From Thermasporomyces composti (GTDB lineage Bacteria > Actinomycetota > Actinomycetes > Propionibacteriales > Actinopolymorphaceae), in assembly GCF_003386795.1 (NCBI RefSeq), contig NZ_QTUC01000001.1:3968001-4032000 (forward strand): a stretch of 64,000 nt of DNA, read 5' to 3'. Shown in pieces: positions 1 through 10,342 of this stretch; position 1 is the stretch's first letter; each line of letters begins with the position of its first letter. A program made the position numbers and the translations under genes. The notes under the pieces were generated by a model. That model was given only the letters and a program-made list of their open reading frames with translations, ran no database searches and was not told the DNA's origin.

Positions 1-1930
<1,930 letters not shown>

Positions 1931-2094
1931 CCTCTAACACACGTATGCTCGTATTCCACTGTGCGGTTCTGGAAACACAAGCCACCACCCCCGCACACAC
2001 CCCCCAGGGTTAGGGGTGGGCGGCTCGGGTTGTGACAACAGAACAACGAGCCCACCCGGGACCGTGAGCATTTCCTAGGTTTTTGAAGGGTGTG

Positions 2095-2221
2095 GGTTGT
2101 CTCGGTGGTCATAGCGGAGGGGAAACACCCGGTCCCATTCCGAACCCGGAAGTTAAGCCCTCCAGCGCCGATGGTACTGCAGGGGAGGCCCTGTGGGAGA
2201 GTAGGACACTGCCGGACAACC
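2095..2221 (+). rRNA. rrf: 5S ribosomal RNA
   Basis: Sits about 165 bases after the 23S gene, the normal place in a bacterial rrn operon. The terminal helix is visible: ggttgtc at 2095-2101 pairs with gacaacc at 2215-2221. The internal conserved blocks 'cattccgaacccggaag' and 'cagcgccgatggtactgc' are present. The helix gives a span slightly longer than the usual 117-120 nt, so the mature 5' end may be 2-5 bases inside this interval. The 1931-2094 spacer holds only rRNA processing sequence and no tRNA. Confidence 0.96.
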
Positions 2222-2231
2222 ACAACACGTG

Positions 2232-2286
2232 AAGCGAGGTGTGGGAGAAGGCCACCACCGAGTGGTTCTCCCGCACCTCGCTTTTT
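2232..2286 (+). terminator. Intrinsic terminator of the rRNA operon
   Basis: The arm 'aagcgaggtgtgggaga' (2232-2248) pairs with 'tctcccgcacctcgctt' (2267-2283), perfect apart from one G-U pair, with an 18-base loop that can fold a second small hairpin (gccacc/gagtgg). The arm is followed by a T run (2282-2286). This is the strongest intrinsic terminator in the window and ends the rrn transcript. Confidence 0.93.
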
Positions 2287-2474
2287 CTTGTCCGGACTCT
2301 CGCTCGACTCCGCGTTTCCGGGAGGGCGTCTTTTTTCCGTTCCAGGGCGGGTGTTGGGCCTGTCCGTCTCGGGGGTGTTTGGCAGGGATGCGCCCTTCCG
2401 CGGTTGGACGCCCGGGTGGGAGCTCGCTCAGGGACGTGGCTAGGTTTACAGCGGGACCGGCCGGAAGGGACACG

Positions 2475-3347
2475 ATGAGCGAGAACGCGGGGCACGCTGG
2501 AGGCGAGAGCGACGGCAGGCAGGGTCAGCCGTGGCGAGGGCGAAGCCGGCCCAAGCGGGATAGGGCTCGCCATCCATCCCGGCCCCGGGACGGGCGCCGT
2601 CGACCCCGGCCCACCCGAGACTCCGGTCGAGAGACCACCCGGCCGTTGGGGGAGCGAGCGCACGGGACGCCGGAGCCAGATGTACCGGAGGAGATCACCG
2701 GTCACGAGCTCGATCCAGCCGTGCGGCGCGAGCTCGGCACGCTCGCCAAGCCCACTGCGGTACGGGTGGCACGTCACCTCGTCGCCGCGGGCCAGCTGCT
2801 CGAGGACGACCCCGAGCTCGCGCTGGAGCACGCGCAGGCAGCCCGCCGAGCGGCCCCCCGGCTGGGTGTGGTCCGGGAAGCCTGCGGCCTTGCCGCGTAC
2901 CAGGCTGGACGGTATGACCTCGCACTCGCCGAGCTACGGGCGGCACGACGGATGACAGGCTCGGTCGAGTACGTGCCGGTCATGGCGGACTGTGAGCGAG
3001 GGCTGGGGCGTCCCGAGCGTGCGCTCGACCTCGTCGCAAGCGTCGACCGCGCCACGCTCGACCTGGCCACGCGGATCGAACTGCTCATCGTCGAGGCGGG
3101 CGCCCGGCGCGACCTGGGGCAGCTCGCGGCCGCGCTCACCGTCTTGGACGTTCCCGAGCTGCGCATGAGGAGCGCCCACCCAGCGATCGCGCGCCTTCGC
3201 TACGCGTACGCCGACACGCTCACTCAGCTGGGGCGGCGCAAGGAGGCGGCGAGCTGGTTCGCGCGAGCCGCTGAAGCCGACCTCGAGGGTGAGACCGATG
3301 CGGAGGAGCGTTACGCGGCTCTGGTCTCGGAGATGGATGTGTCCTGA
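2475..3347 (+). CDS. TPR-repeat protein (Rv1691-like)
   Basis: A 290-residue protein. About residues 1-75 are basic, Pro/Arg/Gly-rich and probably disordered. The rest is alpha-helical with tetratricopeptide-like spacing, for example 'LAAYQAGRYDLALAELRAA' and 'YADTLTQLGRRKEAASWFAR'. Such proteins are protein-protein scaffolds; no enzymatic motif is seen. The start is ATG 2475 behind 'ggaaggga' (2463-2470); longer in-frame extensions run back into the rrn terminator and are rejected. The position, first gene of the block ahead of the HAD phosphatase and tlyA, matches Rv1691 of M. tuberculosis. Function unknown. Confidence 0.85.
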   Translation: MSENAGHAGGESDGRQGQPWRGRSRPKRDRARHPSRPRDGRRRPRPTRDSGRETTRPLGERAHGTPEPDVPEEITGHELDPAVRRELGTLAKPTAVRVARHLVAAGQLLEDDPELALEHAQAARRAAPRLGVVREACGLAAYQAGRYDLALAELRAARRMTGSVEYVPVMADCERGLGRPERALDLVASVDRATLDLATRIELLIVEAGARRDLGQLAAALTVLDVPELRMRSAHPAIARLRYAYADTLTQLGRRKEAASWFARAAEADLEGETDAEERYAALVSEMDVS

Positions 3348-3462
3348 CGCCAGGGCGGGGGAGCTCGATCCACAACGCTGAGGATCGGTGCGCAGCGGTC
3401 AGTCCAGGTCGGCGGTCGGTGACGTGCGTTCGGTTGGGGGAGATGACGACCGGGCGCGACCT

Positions 3463-4821
3463 TCACCCCCACGCCGGCCGGTTCGGACCGGGAGACCGCG
3501 TCGTCTGGTCGTCGAAGGCCCGCATGACGAAACCCGTGCGCGGCTTGGGCCCGAACGAGGTCGACTTGCGTGGCATTCGTCCGCCCTCGCCGGCCACCGT
3601 CCACACGGTGGCCACGTCGACGGGGTTGAGCACGAACGCCACACCGCCGCCGTCACGCACCGCGTCGATGACGGCCCGCTCGTCGTGGACGTAGCTGATC
3701 GCTTCCTCAGCAACCCGGAGGGGGCCGCCCAGGAGGAGCCCGTGGAGGACGTCGGTATCGAGAAGGGGGCGTGACGCAAGGAGCGTGCTCTGGAACGCGG
3801 CCGCTCGGTCGTGCGGGAGCCGGAGGAGTACCCACTGGCTCCCATCAGTCGCGATGAGAGCGTGGGCAACTCCGGCGCACCCGGCGAGAGCCTTCCGGGC
3901 CGCCGCGCCATCGGCACCGAACATCTCGACCTGGAAGACCCCGGACGCGGCGTCGACCACGTCACGCAGGGTGCGGCCGGTGACGGTGCGATGGATCGCC
4001 GCAATCCCCAGGGGATGCGCGCGTTGGTCGACGAGGAGAGCGAGTCCGGCGTCCCACGGCCCGTTTCCGGCTCCCGCGGCGTGCATCTCCTCTCGGAGCC
4101 GGAGATAGGCGGCGTAGCGGTGGTGGCCGTCGGCGATGAGCGACTGCCGTGGAGCCAGGTCTTGCGCGATGGTCGCCAGGCGCTGTGGGTCGCTGATCCG
4201 CCACAGCCGGTAGCTGGTGCCGTCCGGCCCGTGTGCTTCGACCATCGGTGGCGTGGCGCTCACCGCCTCCACGATCTCGGTGGTCGTGCCGCCGCCCTGG
4301 TAGACGAGCAGGATCGGTTCGAGGTTGGCTCTCGTGACGCGCATGAGAGCCAGGCGGTCCTGGACCGGCCCGGGAAGGACGTCCTCGTGGGGGAGGACGA
4401 CCCGCTCGTCCGGATCGCGTAGTTCCACGGCGCCGATGAGTCCGCGGAGCACGCCGGCCGGCGACCCGCGGTTCTCAGGTCGACCGTCGACCTGCTCGTA
4501 GACGTAGAGGGCCGGCTCGGGGTCGACGACCAGCACGCCGTCGCCGCGCCACCGGGCGAGGAGGTCACGTGCCTCGTCGTACCCGGCGTCATGCGCGGCT
4601 GCCCGTTCTGGCCGCCGAGTGGGTTTGGTGGCCCGTGGAAGAATGATTCGGACGATGTTGTGCGGGTCGGTCGCTCGCAAGGCGGCGACGCCGGCTCGGT
4701 CGAGGGTGTCGTACGGCGGCGCCGTCACCGCGGCGAGGTCCTCGACCCGCTCTGGCGCATACCGCAGGCCGCGGAAGGGTTCGAAGGTCAGGGGGCGCCT
4801 GCGACGCGCGGCATCAGTCAC
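3463..4821 (-). CDS. DUF1015 family protein
   Basis: A 452-residue cytoplasmic protein of the DUF1015 family, which has no established biochemical role. Family hallmarks are visible: N-terminal 'FRGLRYAPERV', 'APPYDTLD' followed by 'NIVRIILPRA', a central 'LIADGHHRYAAYL' (His-rich, often suspected to be catalytic), and the C-terminal 'GERMPRKSTSFGPKPRTG'-like segment, here 'GGRMPRKSTSFGPKPRTG'. The start is placed at GTG 4821, where family homology begins; upstream in-frame sequence is shadow of the next gene. It is transcribed leftward, divergent from the small TPR gene at 4897 and convergent with the first TPR gene. Confidence 0.88.
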   Translation of the reverse strand: MTDAARRRRPLTFEPFRGLRYAPERVEDLAAVTAPPYDTLDRAGVAALRATDPHNIVRIILPRATKPTRRPERAAAHDAGYDEARDLLARWRGDGVLVVDPEPALYVYEQVDGRPENRGSPAGVLRGLIGAVELRDPDERVVLPHEDVLPGPVQDRLALMRVTRANLEPILLVYQGGGTTTEIVEAVSATPPMVEAHGPDGTSYRLWRISDPQRLATIAQDLAPRQSLIADGHHRYAAYLRLREEMHAAGAGNGPWDAGLALLVDQRAHPLGIAAIHRTVTGRTLRDVVDAASGVFQVEMFGADGAAARKALAGCAGVAHALIATDGSQWVLLRLPHDRAAAFQSTLLASRPLLDTDVLHGLLLGGPLRVAEEAISYVHDERAVIDAVRDGGGVAFVLNPVDVATVWTVAGEGGRMPRKSTSFGPKPRTGFVMRAFDDQTTRSPGPNRPAWG

Positions 4822-4896
4822 GCTGGGCCATGGTAGGTGCTGGCTGGCGGCGCCCGGCGAATCGATCGGCATTGGCGTCGGAGAGGAGGCGTGGCC

Positions 4897-5298
4897 ATGG
4901 AGCAAGCCGGTAGGCCCGCAGGAGAGGTCTACGACTGGTATCGGCGAGGCCTCGATCTGCTCGCGTCCGGAGACGCGGCCGCGGCGGCGCAGGTGCTCGG
5001 CCACGCGCACGCCGTCGAGCCCGGTTCGAAGGCGATCCGCGAGGCGTTGGCTCGGGCGCAGTTCAACTCGCGGCAGTACTCCGACTCCGCCCGGACGTTC
5101 GAGAGCCTGGTCGCGGACAACCCCGCCGACGACTACGCCCACTTCGGTCTCGGTCTCGCGTTGAGCAGGATCGGCCAGCACCGGGAGGCGGCGCCTCACC
5201 TGGCGATGGCCGTGGCCATGCGTCCGTCCTCGAAGCACTACGCGAACGCTCTCCGTCAGGTACGTGCGACCTTGCGGGCACGCGAGGAGATGGAGTGA
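4897..5298 (+). CDS. Small TPR-repeat protein
   Basis: A 133-residue protein made almost entirely of tetratricopeptide repeats. Examples are 'GLDLLASGDAAAAAQVLGHA', 'QYSDSARTFESLVADNPAD' and 'YAHFGLGLALSRIGQHREAA'. It probably acts as a small interaction module; no catalytic motif is seen. ATG 4897 lies 8 bases after 'gagaggagg' (4881-4889); a GTG at 4891 is too close to that site. Its stop overlaps the GTG of the HAD phosphatase by four bases, so the two are probably translationally coupled and may work together. Confidence 0.86.
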   Translation: MEQAGRPAGEVYDWYRRGLDLLASGDAAAAAQVLGHAHAVEPGSKAIREALARAQFNSRQYSDSARTFESLVADNPADDYAHFGLGLALSRIGQHREAAPHLAMAVAMRPSSKHYANALRQVRATLRAREEME

Positions 5299-6362
5299 GC
5301 CATACCCTTCCCACCGGCCGGCCCCTGGGACTCCAGCCACTGAGCGAGGCGCCGCGTCCGCTGGTCGACCTCTACGACACCGGCCTGTTCGACCTGGATG
5401 GTGTGGTCTACATCGGTGCCCACGCGGTGCCGGGTGCGCCCGCCGCACTGGATCAGGCGCGGTCGAGGGGGATGCGGGTGATGTTCCTCACCAACAACGC
5501 GTCCCGCACGCCGGAGGCGGTGGCCGCGCACTTGACCGGTGTCGGCGTGCCGGCGACCGCGGAGGACGTGGTCACCGCCGCCCAGGCGGCGGCCGGCCTG
5601 GTCGCTGAGCGTGTCCCGCCGGGCGCTCGAGTGCTCGTCGTGGGCGGTGATGGGCTCGTCGCGGCGTTGCGGGAGCGCGGTCTCGTCCCGGTCTTCTCAG
5701 CGTCGGAGCGGCCGTCCGCGGTCGTGCAGGGCTTCCATCCGGATGTCGGCTGGCGGCAGCTGGCGGAGGGCGCGTACGCCGTCGCGGCCGGCATTCCCTG
5801 GGTGGCCTCCAACGTCGACGTGACCCTTCCCACCGACGGCGGACTGGCGCCGGGCAATGGCGCGCTCGTCGAGGTGATCCGGCTGGCGACCGGACGCGAT
5901 CCGGTGGTCGCTGGCAAACCGGGTCCGACGCTGTTCACCGAGGCGCTCACGCGCACCGGCGGCCGGCGTCCGCTCGTCGTCGGTGACCGCCTCGACACCG
6001 ACATCGAAGGTGCCCACGCGGCCGGGCTGCCGAGCCTGCTGGTGCTCACCGGGGTGACTCGACTGCGTGACCTGCTGACCGCGCCCCCCGCGCGCCGACC
6101 GACGTACATCGCCGCCGATCTCGGCGGCATGTTCGTCGCCCACCCGCGCCCGGTGGTGCGGCCCGGGCACGCGAGCTGCGGTGGATGGGCGGTGGACGTG
6201 CGGCCCGGTCACGACGGTGCGCGTCGTGCTGTCCTCACGGGGGAGGGCGACCCGCTCGACGGGGCTCGTGCGCTCCTGGCGGCGGTCTGGAGCGTGCCCC
6301 AGCCTGTCGACGCCGACGAGGCGCTCGAGCGCCTTCGCCGCGGGGGCGCCGCGGTCGGCTGA
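5295..6362 (+). CDS. HAD superfamily IIA hydrolase (phosphatase, NagD/PGP type)
   Basis: A 355-residue haloacid-dehalogenase phosphatase. Motif I 'FDLDGVVY' (nucleophile Asp33, acid/base Asp35) is followed by the subclass-IIA signature 'FLTNNASRTPEAVAAHL', a C2-type cap (about 100-200) and the C-terminal Mg-binding motif 'VGDRLDTDIEGAHAAG'. Family members remove phosphate from small metabolites such as 2-phosphoglycolate or nucleotides; the substrate here is not evident. The start is GTG 5295, overlapping the preceding TGA. It is the homologue by position of Rv1692, between the TPR gene and the small protein/tlyA pair. Confidence 0.9.
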   Translation: MSHTLPTGRPLGLQPLSEAPRPLVDLYDTGLFDLDGVVYIGAHAVPGAPAALDQARSRGMRVMFLTNNASRTPEAVAAHLTGVGVPATAEDVVTAAQAAAGLVAERVPPGARVLVVGGDGLVAALRERGLVPVFSASERPSAVVQGFHPDVGWRQLAEGAYAVAAGIPWVASNVDVTLPTDGGLAPGNGALVEVIRLATGRDPVVAGKPGPTLFTEALTRTGGRRPLVVGDRLDTDIEGAHAAGLPSLLVLTGVTRLRDLLTAPPARRPTYIAADLGGMFVAHPRPVVRPGHASCGGWAVDVRPGHDGARRAVLTGEGDPLDGARALLAAVWSVPQPVDADEALERLRRGGAAVG

Positions 6363-6429
6363 CGCGGCGGGTCGTAGGTTCGTCGAGCGGGTAGGAGCTC
6401 GCCGACGTACGAGGTGCGGAGGTGGAACC

Positions 6430-6636
6430 ATGAGCCACGAGACGCCGGAGGTCGCGCGGACGTCGTATGAACCGACCGGGCGACCCGAGATCGACGTGGT
6501 TCTGGATCGCCTGGAGGAGCTCGACGGACGGCCTCCGATCCAGCACGTCAGCATCTACGAGGACATCCACCGGCGCCTCCACGACGTCCTGCTGGAGGCG
6601 GGAGAGTCCAGTGACCAGGCGACCGGAAGGTCGTGA
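6430..6636 (+). CDS. Small conserved actinobacterial protein (Rv1693-like)
   Basis: A 68-residue acidic soluble protein with no membrane segment or known motif. Its middle 'VLDRLEELDGRPPIQHVSIYEDIH' region, only partly quoted elsewhere, resembles the small unnamed protein that lies before tlyA in many actinobacteria (Rv1693 in M. tuberculosis). ATG 6430 follows a purine-rich 'gcggaggtgg' site. The gene's last 26 bases overlap the start of tlyA, so co-translation is likely. Function unknown. Confidence 0.72.
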   Translation: MSHETPEVARTSYEPTGRPEIDVVLDRLEELDGRPPIQHVSIYEDIHRRLHDVLLEAGESSDQATGRS

Positions 6637-7435
6637 GCGAGCCGCTCGGCTGGACGTGGCATTGGTGCGCCGAGGCTTGGCCCGCTCCCGTTCCCACGCG
6701 GTCGAGCTGATCCAGGCAGGTCGAGTGCGGGTCGGCCAGCGCCGAGCCGTCAAGGCGGCTATGCCGGTTCCCGCCGACGTCGTGGTGACGGTCGACCAGG
6801 ACGCCGTCGAGTACGTCTCTCGTGGCGGCCACAAGCTCGCGGGCGCCCTCGCCGCCTTCCAGCCACAGGGCCTGCGGGTCACCGGTCGGCGGTGCCTGGA
6901 CGCGGGCGCCTCGACGGGCGGCTTCACCGACGTCCTGCTCCGGGCGGGCGCGTCGACGGTGGTCGCCGTCGACGTCGGTCACGACCAGCTCGCACCCTCG
7001 CTCCGCGCCCACCCAGCGGTCGAGGTCCACGAGCGAACCCACGTCCGTGACCTCACCGTGGAACGGATCGGCGGCCCGGTCGACCTCATCGTCGCGGACT
7101 TGTCCTTCATCTCCCTCACTCACGTGCTGCCGACCCTGAGCCAGCTGATCGTCGACGACGGTGACCTCGTCCCGCTGGTCAAACCACAGTTCGAGGTGGG
7201 GCGCGACGGTCTGGATCGCAACGGGGTGGTTCGTGACGCCGCCCTGCGCGCGCACGCGGTTCGCAAGGTCGCTCACGCTGCCGCGGAGGTCGGGCTCGGC
7301 GTCGCTGGCGTGGTCGCCAGCCCGCTACCCGGCCCGACCGGCAACCGGGAGTACTTCCTGTGGCTGCGACGGGGAGCGGCCCCACTCGACGAGATCGAGC
7401 TCGCCCGCGTCTTCGCGAAGGAGACGTCACCGTGA
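6611..7435 (+). CDS. tlyA: TlyA, rRNA 2'-O-methyltransferase (putative hemolysin family)
   Basis: A 274-residue S-adenosylmethionine-dependent methyltransferase. In mycobacteria this family methylates 2'-hydroxyls of C1409 in 16S and C1920 in 23S rRNA, and loss gives capreomycin resistance. An S4 RNA-binding domain occupies about residues 14-75 ('RLDVALVRRGLARSRSHA'). The Rossmann methyltransferase follows with SAM motif 'CLDAGASTGGFTD' (95-107), 'VADLSFISL' and 'VKPQFEVG', which carry the family's catalytic Lys/Asp/Lys residues. The start is GTG 6611, preceded by 'ctggaggcgggagag'; it overlaps the small upstream gene. The stop overlaps nadK. Confidence 0.93.
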   Translation: MTRRPEGRERAARLDVALVRRGLARSRSHAVELIQAGRVRVGQRRAVKAAMPVPADVVVTVDQDAVEYVSRGGHKLAGALAAFQPQGLRVTGRRCLDAGASTGGFTDVLLRAGASTVVAVDVGHDQLAPSLRAHPAVEVHERTHVRDLTVERIGGPVDLIVADLSFISLTHVLPTLSQLIVDDGDLVPLVKPQFEVGRDGLDRNGVVRDAALRAHAVRKVAHAAAEVGLGVAGVVASPLPGPTGNREYFLWLRRGAAPLDEIELARVFAKETSP

Positions 7436-8397
7436 ACCAGGACCGCACGGTTCTCCTCGTCGTCCACACCGGGCGTCCCGAGGCGGTCAGCCTCGCCAGG
7501 GCCGCGGCGGATCGTCTCCACGACGCCGGCATTCGCGTGCGGGTGCTCCGGTCCGAGGCCGACGAGCTGGCTCTCGCCAGCGCCGAGGTCGTCGAGGCAT
7601 CAGGCGATGCCGCCGCCGGCTGCGAGATCGTCATGGTGCTCGGAGGGGACGGCACGATCCTGCGCAGTGCCGAGGTCGCTCGGACGACGCGGACTCCGAT
7701 CCTCGGCGTCAACCTCGGTCACGTCGGCTTCCTGGCCGAGTCCGAACGCGACGACCTGGCCGCGACCATCGACCACGTCGTCCACCGCAGGTACGCGGTC
7801 GAGGAGCGGATGACGCTCGACGTGACGGTGACGCTCGACGGAGTCGTGACCGCCCGGCAGTGGGCGCTCAACGACGCCAGCCTGGAGAAGTCCGCTCGAG
7901 AACGCATGCTGGAGATCGTCGTCGAGGTGGACGGTCGGCCCTTGTCCCGGTGGGGCGGTGACGGCATCGTGGCGTCGACGCCGACCGGTTCGACGGCGTA
8001 CGCGTTCTCAGCTGGCGGTCCGATCGTCTGGCCGGAGGTGGAGGCGATCCTGGCGGTTCCGCTGAGCGCGCATGCGCTGTTCGCGCGTCCGCTCGTGGTC
8101 TCCCCGAGGTCGGTGATCGCGGTGGAGCTTCTCCAGCACTACAACGCCGGCCCTGGCGTTCTCTGGTGCGACGGCCGGCGCACCGAGAGCGTCCCACCGG
8201 GATCGCGTGTCGAGATCCGCCGCGGCGACCTGCCCGTCCGACTGGCTCGCTTCCACCAGGCGCCGTTCACCGACCGGCTGGTGCGCAAGTTCGACCTGCC
8301 CGTCCACGGCTGGCGCGGTCGGGTCCGTCGCGAACGTCGTGAGCCCGAGCTCTCCGCTGACCTGCGAAATCCTCCGGACGTCGACGCCGCGCCGTAA
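7432..8397 (+). CDS. nadK: NAD kinase
   Basis: ATP (or polyphosphate)-dependent phosphorylation of NAD to NADP; cytoplasmic, essential. A 321-residue protein with the kinase motif 'VLGGDGTILRSAE' (GGDGT at 71-75), 'GVNLGHVGFLAE', the NAD-binding 'ALNDASLEK' and the C-terminal 'GDGIVASTPTGSTAYAFSAGG'. Start GTG 7432 overlaps the tlyA stop by four bases. The order tlyA-nadK-recN is the classic actinobacterial arrangement. Confidence 0.95.
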   Translation: MNQDRTVLLVVHTGRPEAVSLARAAADRLHDAGIRVRVLRSEADELALASAEVVEASGDAAAGCEIVMVLGGDGTILRSAEVARTTRTPILGVNLGHVGFLAESERDDLAATIDHVVHRRYAVEERMTLDVTVTLDGVVTARQWALNDASLEKSARERMLEIVVEVDGRPLSRWGGDGIVASTPTGSTAYAFSAGGPIVWPEVEAILAVPLSAHALFARPLVVSPRSVIAVELLQHYNAGPGVLWCDGRRTESVPPGSRVEIRRGDLPVRLARFHQAPFTDRLVRKFDLPVHGWRGRVRRERREPELSADLRNPPDVDAAP

Positions 8398-8407
8398 AGT
8401 TCCAGCG

Positions 8408-10207
8408 ATGCTGGAGGAGATTCGGATCCGAGGGCTCGGCGTGATCGAGGATGCCGGGCTGGAGCTCGACCCAGGCTTCACCGTCGTCACCGGTGAGACA
8501 GGGGCCGGCAAGACGATGGTCGTCAGCGGCCTGTCCCTGCTGATGGGCGGGCGCGCCGACGCCGGTCTGGTCCGTCCCGGAACTGACCGCGCGGTCGTCG
8601 AGGGTCGGATCCGCGTCGATCCGACCTCACGCGTGGCGAAGCGGGTTGCCGAGGCGGGCGCGGAGCTCGACGACGACACCCTCATCGTCATGCGCACCGT
8701 CTCGCGAGACGGGCGCTCGCGCGCCTACGCGGGCGGCACTGGCGTGCCTGCCGGTCTTCTCGCGGAGCTGGCGGAGGATCTCGTCGCCATCCACGGCCAG
8801 TCTGACCAGATTCGGCTGCTCCGACCCGCGCGGCAGCGCGAGATCCTCGACCGGTACGCGGGTCCGGCGGTGGGGGAGCCGCTCGCCGCCTACCGGGAGC
8901 GCTACGCGCGACTCGGCGAGGTCGACGCGGAGCTGACCGAGCTCGTGGAGCGTGCTCGCGAGCGCGCCCAGGAAGCGGACCTGCTGCGGTTCGGACTGGG
9001 TGAGGTGAGCGCGGCTGACCCGCAACCCGGCGAGGACGAGGCCCTGGCGGCGGAGGAGGCCCGGCTCGCCCACGCGGATGCGCTTCGCAGCGCGGCCGAG
9101 GAGGCGCACGCCGCCCTGGTCGGCACCGAAGACCCAGCTGTCGAACCCGTCGACGCCTTCGCCCAGGTCGCCCGTGCCCGCAAGGTGCTCGACGCGGCTG
9201 GCGTCCACGACCCGGCTCTGGCGGCGGTGTCGGAGCGCCTCGCCGAGGCCGCGGCGATCCTGGCCGACGCGGGCGCCGACCTGGCGTCCTACGCCGCGAG
9301 CGTGGACACCGACCCGGCTCGGCTGCGCGCGGTCACGGAGCGGAGGGCGGTGCTCGCCAACCTCACCCGCAAGTACGGCGACACCATCGACGAGGTCCTG
9401 GCGTGGGCGAGGCAGGCGGCCGAGCGTCTGGCGACCCTCGAGGGCTCCGACGACCGCATCGCCGCGCTACGGGCCGAGCGAGAACAGCTCGTGAGCGACC
9501 TCGCCCAGCTCGCGGAGAAGGTGAGCGCGGGTCGTGTCGAGGCCGCCGCTCGCCTCGGCACCGAGGTCACCGCGGAGCTCGCCGCCCTCGCGATGCCCCA
9601 CGCGACGCTCACCGCCGCTGTCACCCAGACCGAGCAGCCAGACGGAGGCCTCGCGATCGGGGGACGTTCCCTAGCCTTCGGGCCGTACGGCGTCGACGAC
9701 GTGGAGTGGCTGCTGAGCCCGCATCCGGGCGCGCCGGCTCGTCCGATTCACCGTGGCGCCTCCGGTGGCGAGCTCTCGCGGATCATGCTGGCGGTGGAGG
9801 TCGTGGTCGCGGGCAGCGACCGCATCCCGACCTTCGTCTTCGACGAGGTCGACGCCGGGGTTGGCGGGCGAGCCGCCGTCGAGATCGGTCGCCGGCTCGC
9901 CCAGTTGGCCCGGACCGCCCAGGTGGTGGTCGTCACCCACCTTCCCCAGGTCGCCGCGTTCGCTGACCGCCACTATGTCGTCCAGAAGAGCAGCGACGGG
10001 TCGGTGACTCGGAGCGGTCTGGTGCGGTTGGACGACGCCGGCCGGGTCGAGGAACTCGCCCGGATGCTCGCCGGGCTGGAGGGGTCCGCGAGCGCTCGTG
10101 CCCACGCCGAGGAGCTGCTGGCGACGGCGGCGGCCGTGCGAGCGGGGGAGGCTGCGGCACGACGCGGCCGCCGGACATCCGCGCGACGACGCCGGACCAT
10201 GGCGTGA
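8408..10207 (+). CDS. recN: DNA repair protein RecN
   Basis: A 599-residue SMC-like ATPase involved in double-strand-break repair. Walker A 'GETGAGKT' lies about 30 residues in. A long alanine/glutamate-rich coiled coil fills the middle (about 170-380). The C-terminal half contains 'GASGGELSRIMLAVEVV' (ABC signature), Walker B 'FVFDEVDAGVGG' and 'THLPQVAAFADRHYVVQK'. ATG 8408 lies 10 bases after the nadK stop; a clear upstream Shine-Dalgarno is absent, suggesting coupling with nadK. The short C-terminal tail is Arg-rich. Confidence 0.95.
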   Translation: MLEEIRIRGLGVIEDAGLELDPGFTVVTGETGAGKTMVVSGLSLLMGGRADAGLVRPGTDRAVVEGRIRVDPTSRVAKRVAEAGAELDDDTLIVMRTVSRDGRSRAYAGGTGVPAGLLAELAEDLVAIHGQSDQIRLLRPARQREILDRYAGPAVGEPLAAYRERYARLGEVDAELTELVERARERAQEADLLRFGLGEVSAADPQPGEDEALAAEEARLAHADALRSAAEEAHAALVGTEDPAVEPVDAFAQVARARKVLDAAGVHDPALAAVSERLAEAAAILADAGADLASYAASVDTDPARLRAVTERRAVLANLTRKYGDTIDEVLAWARQAAERLATLEGSDDRIAALRAEREQLVSDLAQLAEKVSAGRVEAAARLGTEVTAELAALAMPHATLTAAVTQTEQPDGGLAIGGRSLAFGPYGVDDVEWLLSPHPGAPARPIHRGASGGELSRIMLAVEVVVAGSDRIPTFVFDEVDAGVGGRAAVEIGRRLAQLARTAQVVVVTHLPQVAAFADRHYVVQKSSDGSVTRSGLVRLDDAGRVEELARMLAGLEGSASARAHAEELLATAAAVRAGEAAARRGRRTSARRRRTMA

Positions 10208-10303
10208 GCTCGACGAGCCCCGACTCTCGTCACGCCCGGTGGCGCGAGTCGAGGATGGCGCCTCGCGGGTTGTGCGACACAGCGACGGCGGGTATGTCCG
10301 TGA

Positions 10304-10342
10304 TTGTCCGTGCCGCCGCCCTGCAATGATACGGGTCTGTCA
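10304..10342 (+). promoter_or_regulatory. Probable promoter of steA giving a leaderless mRNA
   Basis: A housekeeping-sigma-like pair is visible: -35 TTGTCC at 10304-10309, a 17-base spacer, and -10 TGATAC at 10327-10332. The expected start of transcription, 6-9 bases after the -10, falls at 10339-10342, where the steA ATG begins. No Shine-Dalgarno sequence precedes that ATG. The 134-base recN-steA gap contains nothing else recognisable. Confidence 0.55.
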
